Below are positions 7,613-15,700 of a stretch of 64,000 nucleotides of DNA, piece by piece. The translations under genes were made by a program, and so were the position numbers. The stretch is from Mycobacterium sp. (lineage in GTDB: Bacteria > Actinomycetota > Actinomycetes > Mycobacteriales > Mycobacteriaceae): the NCBI GenBank assembly GCA_025963385.1, contig JAOPUT010000299.1:1-64000 (forward strand), written 5' to 3'. Positions within the stretch are counted from its first letter, which is position 1. Every line of letters starts with the position of its first letter. The notes below the pieces were generated by a model. It did no database searches and was not told where the DNA came from. It saw only the letters and a list, made by a program, of their open reading frames with translations.

Positions 7613-8765
7613 GTACGTGTTCACCGACGAGCAGGAGCAGCTCCGGAAAGCGGTGCGCCGCTTCAGTTCCGAGAACTTCGACGAGCAGGCGGTGCGCCGC
7701 CTGATGGAGTCCGACCCGCCCTTCGATCCGAAGGCGTGGAACCGGCTCGGCTCGGAGCTCGGCGTGCTGGGGCTCTCCGTGCCCCAGGCTGACGGTGGCG
7801 TGGGTGGCACGCTCGTCGACCAGGCCGTTGCGGTCGAGGAACTCGGTGCGGCACTTGCCTGTGGGCCGTCGTTCGGCACGGTGTACCTCGCCATCCCCGC
7901 ACTGGTGGCCGCCTCGGCGGGACCCGTGCGGGACGAGGTCCTTGCCGAACTCGTCGAGGGCCGCCGCACGGCGGCGTTCGCGGTCACCGATGTGGCGGGA
8001 GCGTTCGATGCGTCCGCGGTCGCGGTCACCGCGTCGGGGTCGGGCGATTCCGTGACCCTGAGCGGCACCGTGGAGCGGGTGTCCGACGCGGGCGCCGCCG
8101 ACGACCTGCTGGTCGCCGCGACCGCCGCCGACGGAGTGAGCCTGTATGTGGTCGACGCCGCGGGTCCGGGCGTGGAGCGCACACCGCTCCTCACCGTGGA
8201 CCTGACGCGGCCGCAGGCCGACGTCACGCTGACCGACGCACCCGCCCGCCTGGTGGCCGGACCGGACGACGCGGGGCGAGTGATCGCCCACGCACTTCAG
8301 GTCGGCTCGGCGCTGCTGGCGGTGGAACAGGTCGGCGCGGGGCAGCACATGCTCGACGTCGCGGTGCAGTACGCCAAGGACCGGTTGCAGTTCGGCAGGC
8401 CGATCGGGTCGTTCCAGGCCGTCAAGCATCGGCTGGCCGACATGCTCGTCGACCTCGAACACGCCCGTTCAACGGCGTACCACGCGGTGTGGGCGCTGAC
8501 GGACGGCTCGGACGATCCCGCGCTGGCGACCAGCATCGCGCAGGCGACGTGTTCGGCGGCCTTCAGCCGCATCGCCACCGACGCCATCCAGACCCTCGGC
8601 GGCATCGGCTTCACGTGGGAACACCAGGCGCACTTGTACTTCAAGCGCGCAGCCACCGATGCGGCCCTGCTCGGCACTGCTGAGCAGCACCGCTCCCGCG
8701 TCGCCGAACTGGTCCTCGACACCGCGACGGGAGACAAACCCCCGCGCGTCGCCGACGGCCACTGA
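7560..8765 (+). CDS. acyl-CoA dehydrogenase (FadE), second subunit of the pair
   Basis: A 401-residue acyl-CoA dehydrogenase homologue. Key segments are FTDEQEQLRKAVRRF at the N terminus, a shortened central barrel, QFGRPIGSFQAVKHRLADM and LQTLGGIGFTWEHQAHLYFKRA in the C-terminal helical domain. It lacks the EGGTSDVMR flavin-closing signature of its partner, as expected for the second subunit of a heterotetrameric enzyme. The start is ambiguous: a 20-base sequence containing GTG occurs twice, at 7560-7579 and 7593-7612, giving VAEKLADQQDPVAEKLAEY. GTG 7560 overlaps the upstream stop and is used here; GTG 7593 would give a protein 11 residues shorter. Confidence 0.8.
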   Translation: MAEKLADQQDPVAEKLAEYVFTDEQEQLRKAVRRFSSENFDEQAVRRLMESDPPFDPKAWNRLGSELGVLGLSVPQADGGVGGTLVDQAVAVEELGAALACGPSFGTVYLAIPALVAASAGPVRDEVLAELVEGRRTAAFAVTDVAGAFDASAVAVTASGSGDSVTLSGTVERVSDAGAADDLLVAATAADGVSLYVVDAAGPGVERTPLLTVDLTRPQADVTLTDAPARLVAGPDDAGRVIAHALQVGSALLAVEQVGAGQHMLDVAVQYAKDRLQFGRPIGSFQAVKHRLADMLVDLEHARSTAYHAVWALTDGSDDPALATSIAQATCSAAFSRIATDAIQTLGGIGFTWEHQAHLYFKRAATDAALLGTAEQHRSRVAELVLDTATGDKPPRVADGH

Positions 8766-8831
8766 CACCTGTCTTTCGGCTCGCTGCGCTTTTATCTGTC
8801 CATTCCGCGGCCGGCGTGCTGCAATCGCGGC

Positions 8832-9197
8832 ATGAGTGGATACCACCCCGGAATGCAGAAGGCCCGTTTCGCCGACATCGAGAGCGACGTGCACGGCCTC
8901 ATCTCGAAGAAGACGGCCGACCTCGACGGCGTCTCGGTCACGCAGGTGACCTTCGGCAAGGGCGCGCGATGGTCCAACGACCTCAAGGACTACGCCGGCA
9001 CGGCGCTGTGCGAACTGCCGCACGTGGCGGTGGTCGTCAGCGGCTCGCTCGGCGTCCAGATGGCCGACGGGTCCGAGGAGGTCTTCTCCGAGGGTGACGT
9101 GATGCTGCTTCCGCCCGGCCACGACGCGTGGAGCGTCGGCGACGAGGCCTGCACGTTCGTCGAGTTCTCCCGCGGCGGCGACTACTACGCGTCCTAG
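8832..9197 (+). CDS. small cupin-domain protein
   Basis: A 121-residue single-domain cupin. The C-terminal half shows the expected strands ELPHVAVVVSGSLGVQMADGSEEVFSEGDVMLLPPGHDAWSVGD, resembling cupin motif 1 to motif 2 (G-x-L, D/E-G-D, P-P-G-H-D-x-W). The possible metal ligands are the His of PHVAVV and the His of PPGHDAW; the glutamate ligand is less clear. The start at 8832 follows the acyl-CoA dehydrogenase pair by 66 bases on the same strand and may be cotranscribed. The role is unknown: cupins of this size include isomerases, dioxygenases and sensors. Confidence 0.7.
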   Translation: MSGYHPGMQKARFADIESDVHGLISKKTADLDGVSVTQVTFGKGARWSNDLKDYAGTALCELPHVAVVVSGSLGVQMADGSEEVFSEGDVMLLPPGHDAWSVGDEACTFVEFSRGGDYYAS

Positions 9198-9213
9198 CGC
9201 GTCACGCCGAGAT

Positions 9214-9258
9214 CTGCGCCAGGGTCGCGGTCGAGTGAAATCTGCTGCCCTGGCGCAG
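9214..9258. repeat. 11-bp inverted repeat between convergent genes
   Basis: CTGCGCCAGGG at 9214-9224 and its exact complement CCCTGGCGCAG at 9248-9258 flank a 23-base spacer. It lies between two convergent stops (9197 and 9276). It could act as a bidirectional terminator or be a copy of a dispersed palindromic intergenic repeat; no T-run follows. Confidence 0.6.
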
Positions 9259-9275
9259 GAGTCGCGAAGAACCTC

Positions 9276-9959
9276 TCACCAGAGTGCGCGGTAGTTCAGC
9301 AGCGCACCGATGACGAGCACGATTCCGACACCCAGGAACAGGATTCGCACGGTGACGGGCCCGTAGCGGGTGGTCACCCGAACGATGTTGCGCTGCACAC
9401 GTCTGGCCCGGATCGTCCGCTGCGTCGACAACGCCAGCACCAGCAGCGACGGCAGCAGGGCCACCGCGCAGTAGACGAGGATCACCACCGGCCACAGTGC
9501 CGGCAGCGGGTTGCGCGCGGACACCATCGTCAGCGTCGTCAGGTATGGAACCGACGTCGCCGCCTGGCCGAATCCGATGACGACCCCGACGACCGCGAAC
9601 AGCCACGGATTACGTCTGGTCAGGTTCAGCGCCCAGATGGGCGGCGCAGGCCGTGCGGACGCCGAGAAGCTCGCGACGGCGATCAGCACCAGGCCGAGGA
9701 TCAACTGGCCCCAGTAGCGGACCGTCGGGGTCACGTCGAACTCGACGCGATCGGTCAGGAAGTTGATGCCTAAGACGGTGAGCAGACCGAACGTGGTGGT
9801 GGCCGCGAACACGCCTGCCACGAAGCTGAGCCCACCTGGCAGTGCCGACCTTCGGCCCAGCCTGCTGTCGTAGACCACCGCTGACGTCACTCCCAGGTTC
9901 AGAACGTTCAGCGAGTCGAGGAACGCGAAGCCCAGGAGCGGCAGCAGAAGTCCCAACAT
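9276..9959 (-). CDS. GAP-family (Sap-like) multi-pass membrane protein
   Basis: A 227-residue inner-membrane protein with about six hydrophobic segments. The opening LLLPLLGFAFLDSLNVLNLGVTSAVVYDS, followed later by PTVRYWGQLILGLVLIAVASF and a long charged loop, fits the GAP/Sap family, whose mycobacterial members assist export or addressing of cell-envelope glycolipids. Family assignment rests on topology and the N-terminal pattern, not on catalytic residues. It is convergent with the cupin gene and divergent from the MOSC gene. No transported substrate can be proposed. Confidence 0.6.
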   Translation of the reverse strand: MLGLLLPLLGFAFLDSLNVLNLGVTSAVVYDSRLGRRSALPGGLSFVAGVFAATTTFGLLTVLGINFLTDRVEFDVTPTVRYWGQLILGLVLIAVASFSASARPAPPIWALNLTRRNPWLFAVVGVVIGFGQAATSVPYLTTLTMVSARNPLPALWPVVILVYCAVALLPSLLVLALSTQRTIRARRVQRNIVRVTTRYGPVTVRILFLGVGIVLVIGALLNYRALW

Positions 9960-10027
9960 GACGTCACCGAACCTACGGGAGTAACCGTCGGACGGCGCAT
10001 TCGTCGGGTCCCAACTACCCTCGACGC

Positions 10028-10672
10028 GTGGCTTCGGTGCTGACGGTGAACCGTGCTCAGGGCGTGGGGCTCAAGACCGGAATCGACAAGCGCCCGACGG
10101 ACGAACGCGTGGAGGTTCGGGCGCCCGGCCCGTTGCGCGGCGGCCTCGGCAGCGGCATCGTCGGCGACGTCATCGGCAACAAGAAGCTGCACGGCGGCGA
10201 CGACCAGGCCGTGTACGCGTACGCTCGCGAGGACCTCGACGCGTGGGAACGCACGCTCGCTCGCGATCTCAGCAATGGCCTCTTCGGCGAGAACATCACG
10301 ACGACCGGCATCGACCTCACCGGTGCCGTCATCGGTGAGCGGTGGCGGGTCGGGTCGGACAACCTCCTGCTCGAGGTGTCGCAACCGAGGATTCCCTGCC
10401 AGACGTTCACCAGGCGACTGGGCATCAAGGGGTGGGTCAAGACGTTCACCGCCGCTGCCGTCCCCGGCGCCTATACGCGGGTCGTCGAACCCGGCTCGAT
10501 GGGCAGCGGTGACTCCATCGAAGTGGTTGCGCGCCCCGACCACGGGGTCACGATTGGCCTCGTGTTCCGGGCCATCACGCTCGAACCCGAGCTGCTGCCA
10601 AGGCTTCTCGACGTTCACGCACTTCCCGACGAGATCAAGCAGCTCGCCCGTCGCAGGGCTGTCTCCGAATAG
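10028..10672 (+). CDS. MOSC-domain protein (YiiM-like)
   Basis: A 214-residue MOSC-domain protein. The conserved block KKLHGGDDQAVYAYAREDL matches the YiiM-type KxxHGGxxxAVYxY signature. The invariant molybdenum/sulfur-binding cysteine is Cys124 in SQPRIPCQTF, and GLFGENITTTGIDL precedes it. Such proteins reduce N-hydroxylated compounds with a molybdenum cofactor or carry sulfur for metal clusters. Start is GTG at 10028, close to the divergent membrane-protein gene. A strong stem-loop follows directly after the stop. It may detoxify N-hydroxylated bases; a link with hydroxamate chemistry of the siderophore locus is not suggested by position. Confidence 0.85.
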   Translation: MASVLTVNRAQGVGLKTGIDKRPTDERVEVRAPGPLRGGLGSGIVGDVIGNKKLHGGDDQAVYAYAREDLDAWERTLARDLSNGLFGENITTTGIDLTGAVIGERWRVGSDNLLLEVSQPRIPCQTFTRRLGIKGWVKTFTAAAVPGAYTRVVEPGSMGSGDSIEVVARPDHGVTIGLVFRAITLEPELLPRLLDVHALPDEIKQLARRRAVSE

Positions 10673-10676
10673 CAGA

Positions 10677-10703
10677 AGGGGCACCCGGATCACGGGTGCC
10701 CCT
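10677..10703. terminator. bidirectional stem-loop terminator
   Basis: AGGGGCACCC (10677-10686) pairs perfectly with GGGTGCCCCT (10694-10703) around a seven-base loop. It sits between the MOSC stop and the stop of the small secreted protein, and its sequence is nearly the same as the hairpin at 12661-12693. Confidence 0.8.
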
Positions 10704-10721
10704 CCCTTGGTTGATCGCCAA

Positions 10722-10925
10722 TCAGCGACCGTTGCCCACGATGGGCCTCGGCGGCGTCTTCACCTGCTGCTGAATGTCGTTGATCCACTGGTGATGGTCG
10801 ATCCCGGTGGAGACATTGATCGATGCCGGGGCCGCGGGGGTGGCGGCGACTGCAGGGGCTGCCAGGCCGACGAGGGCGGCGCCCAACGCGCTGGCGGCGA
10901 TGGTGGCAAATCCGAACTTCTTCAT
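10722..10925 (-). CDS. small secreted protein with IDHH motif (paralogue A)
   Basis: A 67-residue exported peptide. Residues 1-28 are a signal peptide (MKKFGFATIAASALGAALVG, cleavage near AVA-AT). The short mature part contains GIDHHQWINDIQQQV, matched by DIDHHAFINDITQNV in the gene at 12472. The shared core I-D-H-H-x-x-I-N-D-I-x-Q-x-V and the similar signal-peptide opening show the two are paralogues. The adjacent histidines could bind metal, but no family is recognised. There are no cysteines. The gene ends just before the hairpin at 10677-10703. Function unknown. Confidence 0.75.
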   Translation of the reverse strand: MKKFGFATIAASALGAALVGLAAPAVAATPAAPASINVSTGIDHHQWINDIQQQVKTPPRPIVGNGR

Positions 10926-11145
10926 TGTCGAACCCTTCTTCCTTCATCCTCTTTGGAGTTCTGACGGCTTCAACGCGCACGTCAGGGATGTCATTCCATT
11001 GGCAGAAAATGGCTGTTCGATGGCAGAAACCAGTCGCGCACAAGGATCGCTAGCCTAGCTAGCAAACCAACGCCTCAGTGCACGAGCCGATCTCGATGTC
11101 ACCGTTGCTCGAGATGGCCGAGATGCCGTCGCGCATCATTGGCGC

Positions 11146-12021
11146 ATGAGCACACGACTCGGAGTGATCTTCCGCCCCGACTTCCACCCCGACACCCTGC
11201 GACGGATCGCGTCAGAGGCGGAGGCGGTGGGCGTCGACGAACTGTGGTTCTGGGAGGACTGCTTCCAGCAGGGCGGCATCGCTCAGGTCGCCGTCGCGCT
11301 CGCCTCGACGGAGCGGCTGAGCATCGGCGTGGGGTTGGTGCCCGCGCCGCTGCGCAACGTCGCCGCGACTGCCATGGAGTTCGCCACCCTGGAGGCGATG
11401 TTCCCAGGCCGCATACAGATCGCCGTCGGACACGGCGTGCAGAGCTGGATGCGGCAGGCAGGCGCGGCGGTGGCGTCACCGCTGACATTGCTGCGTGAAT
11501 ACGTGACCGCGCTGCGGTCCCTGCTGTCCGGAGACGTCGTCGACGTCGAGGGCCGTTACGTCCGATTGTCCGGCGTTCGGCTGGAGTTTGCGCCCGCGCG
11601 CCCGCTTCCGATCCTCATCGGTGGCACCGGACCAAAGACGCTGCGACTCGCCGGTGAGATCGCCGACGGGGTCCTGGTCGACAGCCGGTATTCGACGACC
11701 ACGGTGCACGACGCGCTCGGCCACGTCGCCGAGGGCCGTGCCGAGGGCCGTGCGAGCGGGCGGCCCTTCACCACCGTGCTGTTCCTGGTCTGCGCGCCCG
11801 GGGACGACGCGGGACGGCTGTTGGCAGAGGAGGCGGTTCGCCAGGAGGTACCCGAGGGCGGCGTGTTCGGCGTGGGCGGGACCGCTGAGCAGATCGCCGA
11901 CGGGCTCGCGCCCTACCGAGAGGCCGGCGTGGACGCAATCGCGCTACAGCCGTTGGGCCCGCCGGAGGGCATGACCGAGTTCATCGCGACGGCGGGACGC
12001 GTTCACCAGTGGTTGCGGTGA
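11146..12021 (+). CDS. LLM-class (F420-dependent type) oxidoreductase
   Basis: A 291-residue luciferase-like TIM-barrel flavin oxidoreductase. The N terminus MSTRLGVIFRPDFHPDTLRR and VGVDELWFWEDCFQ carry the family's cofactor strand and acidic residue. LSIGVGLVPAPLRNVAATAMEFATLEAMFPGRIQIAVGHG is the classic barrel section, and PILIGGTGPKTLRLAGEIADGVLVDS is the conserved strand binding the cofactor phosphate. In mycobacteria most such proteins use F420. The last 19 bases overlap the convergent small secreted gene. Substrate unknown. Confidence 0.8.
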   Translation: MSTRLGVIFRPDFHPDTLRRIASEAEAVGVDELWFWEDCFQQGGIAQVAVALASTERLSIGVGLVPAPLRNVAATAMEFATLEAMFPGRIQIAVGHGVQSWMRQAGAAVASPLTLLREYVTALRSLLSGDVVDVEGRYVRLSGVRLEFAPARPLPILIGGTGPKTLRLAGEIADGVLVDSRYSTTTVHDALGHVAEGRAEGRASGRPFTTVLFLVCAPGDDAGRLLAEEAVRQEVPEGGVFGVGGTAEQIADGLAPYREAGVDAIALQPLGPPEGMTEFIATAGRVHQWLR

Positions 12022-12221
12022 ATGATGATGATCTGAGGCTGCTGTTGCACCGGCGGCGTGTTCGCGGTGATCTGGCTGTTGCCCGGTGACCCGCACTGTG
12101 TGGCGTTTCCGACGTCGGTGCAGGTGAGCGGGGAGGCCGTGGCCATCGGTGCCGCGACGATGGCGGCAGCGGCTCCTCCGGCCAGGACCAGTGGGGTCAG
12201 ATGACGGGCTGTGAAGCGCAT
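12003..12221 (-). CDS. small secreted protein, Cys-pair type
   Basis: A 72-residue exported peptide with a signal sequence (MRFTARHLTPLVLAGGAAAA, cleavage near ATA-SP) and a short mature region containing two cysteines (LTCTDVGNATQCG), probably disulfide-bonded, followed by a Pro/Gln-rich stretch and an IIIIHRNHW tail. It belongs to the many tiny low-complexity exported proteins of mycobacteria. It differs from the IDHH paralogues at 10722 and 12472, although it lies between them. It overlaps the end of the convergent LLM gene by 19 bases. Function unknown. Confidence 0.65.
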   Translation of the reverse strand: MRFTARHLTPLVLAGGAAAAIVAAPMATASPLTCTDVGNATQCGSPGNSQITANTPPVQQQPQIIIIHRNHW

Positions 12222-12439
12222 GAGTCAAGTCCTTCGAGTGCGTTATCGCGTCAATGAGCTATTGGCGGTACCCAAGGGTCAGCACTCAAGGGGCGCAGCC
12301 TATTCCGCGCGGGGGCCGCGACGTGTGGCACCGGACACACCCGGAATGAATCCACGCCGAAGCTGGTTCTACTAGACAGACCGGCACGAGGAGACTTCTC
12401 ACCGGATAGAACGTCCGAACCGCAGCAGAACCGCCCGGG

Positions 12440-12453
12440 TCGAACACGTTCGA
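12440..12453. promoter_or_regulatory. second KstR-like site (TCGAACACGTTCGA)
   Basis: Matches TnnAACnnGTTnnA at all fixed positions and is almost a perfect palindrome. It ends 18 bases before the ATG at 12472, so a bound repressor would block the leader of the small secreted gene. It could be the site of another TetR-type regulator. Confidence 0.35.
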
Positions 12454-12471
12454 GATGAAGGGATGAACATC

Positions 12472-12648
12472 ATGAAGAACATCAAGAAGATTGGCTTTGC
12501 CACGATTATCGCCGGTGGACTCGCCGCCAGCGCCCTCGGTTTCTCGGGTGCCGCGCAGGCCGACATCGACCACCACGCGTTCATCAACGACATTACGCAG
12601 AACGTCTACGTGCCTCACGTGGACACCACGGTCCATCAGAGCCGCTGA
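12472..12648 (+). CDS. small secreted protein with IDHH motif (paralogue B)
   Basis: A 58-residue exported peptide. The ATG at 12472 is chosen because GAAGGG lies nine bases upstream; the ATG at 12463 abuts that site. The signal peptide (MKNIKKIGFATIIAGGLAAS, cleavage near AQA-DI) is followed by about 30 mature residues containing DIDHHAFINDITQNV, homologous to paralogue A. The rest (YVPHVDTTVHQSR) adds two more histidines. The gene is followed at once by a perfect 15-bp hairpin of the same type that follows paralogue A, so gene plus terminator look like a duplicated unit. A KstR-like site precedes it. Function unknown; metal binding is conceivable. Confidence 0.75.
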   Translation: MKNIKKIGFATIIAGGLAASALGFSGAAQADIDHHAFINDITQNVYVPHVDTTVHQSR

Positions 12649-12660
12649 CCCCGACTCATC

Positions 12661-12693
12661 GAAAGGGGCACCCGCACAGCGGGTGCCCCTTTC
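12661..12693. terminator. strong bidirectional stem-loop terminator
   Basis: GAAAGGGGCACCCGC (12661-12675) pairs perfectly over 15 bp with GCGGGTGCCCCTTTC (12679-12693) around an ACA loop. It sits between the convergent small secreted gene and hrpA. The sequence core is shared with the hairpin at 10677-10703. Confidence 0.9.
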
Positions 12694-12708
12694 GCGTGTC
12701 GACTGCTG

Positions 12709-15700
12709 CTATGACCCGGTGAGGGCGTCGATCGCGCGATGGATGCGCTGCTCGCTCACCGGTCTCGCCGTTCCCAGCTGCTGAGCCCACAGGCTCACCC
12801 GGAATTCCTCGATCAGCCGCGCGACGTCACGGACGTCGTCCGCCGCGGCGCGCGACGGCGAAAGTGCTTGTACCGATTCGTCATACGCATCCTGCAGCAC
12901 GTGCACGCGTTGCATGCGCTCCCGGTCCGCCGTCAGTCCCTGCGGTAACCGGTCGAGCCGTCTGCCGATCGCCGTCAGGTACCGCGCCAGATCCAGGAGG
13001 TGCGTGGCTCCGGTGACGGTGACGAAGCCCGCGGGCAGCAGATCTGCGAGCTGTGCGCGGATGTCGGCGATGGCGTCGGCGTGGGCAGGCGGCGGCGTGG
13101 CGGGCAGCGCCACCTCGACCTCGTGCAGCGCCGCGAGTACGCGTTCCACCCGCTTGAGGATGTCGCGCGCCGTCGGAGCCAGTGCGGCCGCCACCCGGTC
13201 CCGCATGGCGGTGAACTCCGCCCGGGTCCAGGCTGGCTTGGGCGCCAGCGCGGCCACTGCGGCGTCGGCGCAGTCGTCCAGCAGGGCTGCCAGCGAGCCG
13301 TCCGGATTGCTGGCGAGGGTGAGCCGAGTGCGGGTATCCAGTTGTCTTTCAAGGGTTTTCGTCGGCGAGGGCACGGAGAGCCGAAGCAGACGTCGGGTCC
13401 CCTGCACCATCGCCGCGGCCTGTTCGGTGGGGACCGCGAATACCCGGACGTCGACACTCCCCCCGGCGTCGACGAGCGCGGGGTAGCCGCGCACGGCACG
13501 CCCGCCGCCCGTGCTCTCGACGACGCGCGGCAGCTCGTCAAGGTCAGTTGGCCACGTGCGCAAGCCCTTTCGTTCGAGCTCGTCGGCGAAGGCCTCCGCG
13601 ACGGCATTGCGTACCGGAGCGGCGAGCCGCTCCTGGAGGGCCTCGAGATCCTTTCCGCGCGCCAGCTCGGTGCCGTCGTCGGCCTCGACGGCGAACGTGA
13701 CGCGAAGGTGGTCGGGCAGCTTTCCGAGGTCGAAGGCATCGACCGGGACCAGTACGCCGGTGCGACGCTTCAGCTCGCGCTGCAACTCCTCGAGGAGTGA
13801 TCCGGCGGCGGGGTCGATGGCACCGACGACCGCGCGCGCCGTGTCCGGTGCCGGCACGAAGTTGCGCCGCAGGTCCTTGGGGAGCGACCTGATGAGCGCG
13901 GTGATCAGCTCCTCGCGCAACGCGGGTACGTGCCAGGCGAACTCGTCGCCGCCGAGACGTGCGAGCACCTGGACGGGGATGTGCACCGTGACACCGTCAT
14001 CCGCCACACCCGGCTCGAAGCGGTACGTCAGCGGCAGCGAGAGGTCGTCGGCCTCCCAGGTGTCCGGCTGATCGGCGTCGTCGTCATGTCGCAGGAGTTC
14101 GTCGCGCGTGAAGGTCAACAGGTCCGGGGTACGGTGGCGCTGCTTCTTCCACCACCCGTCGAAGTGCCTCGCCGACACCACCTCCGGCGGTACCCGGGCG
14201 TCGTATAGCGCGAAGATGTCATCGTCGTCGACGAGCAGGTCGCGGCGGCGCGCACGCTCTTCGAGTTCGGTGAGTTCCTCACGCAGCCTGGCGTTGTCGC
14301 GGAAGAAGTGGTGGCGGGTCTGCCAGTCCCCCTCGACAAGGGCGTGCCTGATGAATAGCTCCCTGGCCACGACGGGGTCCACCTGCGCATAGCCGATGCG
14401 ACGGTGCGCCACCAGCGTGAGGCCGTATAGGGTCACCCGCTCGTAGCCCATGACCGCGCCGCGCTTGGCGTCCCAGTGCGGCTCACTGTAGGTACGTTGG
14501 ACGAGGTCGCCCGCGACGCGTTCGACCATCTCCGGCTCGATGCGCGCCGCGATCCGCCCGAACAGCCGACTGGTCTCGACGAGTTCGGCGACGACCACCC
14601 ACCGCGGGGGGCGCTTGGTCAGCACCGAACCGGGCGCGAGGACGAACTTGGAGTTGCGCGCCCCCGCATAGTCCCGACCATCTCCTTCGCGTACACCGAC
14701 GTGCGACAACAACCCAGCGAGCAGTGCCGCATGTACCCGGGCCGGATCGGCGGGCTCGGCATCGTCGCTCTCACGGATGCCGAGATCGCGGGCGATGCTG
14801 CGCAGCTGACCGGTCAGGTCCTGCCATTCCCTGATGCGCAGGTAGTGCAGGAACTCGGTGCGACACATGCGACGGAAGGCGCTGCCCGACAACGCTCTTC
14901 GCTGCTCGCCGAGGTACCGCCACAGGTTGAGGTAGGAGTTGAAGTCGGAGAATTCGTCGGCGAATCTCGCGTGCTTCTGGCGCGCCGCCTCCTCGTGGTC
15001 ACTGGGCCGCTCGCGTGGATCGGGGATCGACAGGGCGGCTGCCAGCACCAGCACCTCGCGCACGCAGTTCTCGGCTTCGGCCGCCAGGATCATCCGACCG
15101 ATGCGCGGGTCGAGCGGCAGCTTCGCGAGGCGGCGCCCCAACTCGGTGATCGCCCCGCTGTCGTCGAACGCACCCAGTTCGCGCAGCAGTTGCACACCAT
15201 CGCGGACGCTCCGCGCGTCCGGCGGATCGAGGAACGGAAAGTTCTCGATGTCGCCGAGGCCGAGCGCCGCCATCTGGAGGATCACGGCAGCGAGGTTGGT
15301 CCGCAGGATCTCGGGATCGGTGTAGCGGGGCCGTGATTCGAAGTCGGGTTCCGAGTACAGCCGGATGCACACGCCGGGCGCCGTACGTCCCGACCGACCG
15401 GCTCGCTGCGCTGCCGAGGCCTGAGAGATCGGTTCGATCGGCAGCCGCTGCACCTTGGTCCTGCGGCTGTACCGCGAGATCCTTGCCGTGCCGGGGTCGA
15501 CGACGTAGCGGATGCCAGGCACCGTCAGCGACGTCTCGGCGACGTTGGTGGCGAGCACCACCCGTCGGCCCGCGTGCGGCGCGAAGACCTTCTGTTGTTC
15601 GGCGGTGGGCAGCCGCGCGTACAGGGGGAGCACCTCCGTGAAGCTCAGCGCGTCGCGCAAAGCCTCTGCGGTGTCACGGATCTCGCGTTCACCGGACAGG

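Noticed and set aside
11049-11063. GCTAGCCTAGCTAGC, two GCTAGC copies three bases apart upstream of the LLM gene.
   Set aside because: It resembles an IdeR half-site superficially but lacks the TTAGG/CCTAA arms, and nothing nearby concerns iron. No regulator can be proposed.
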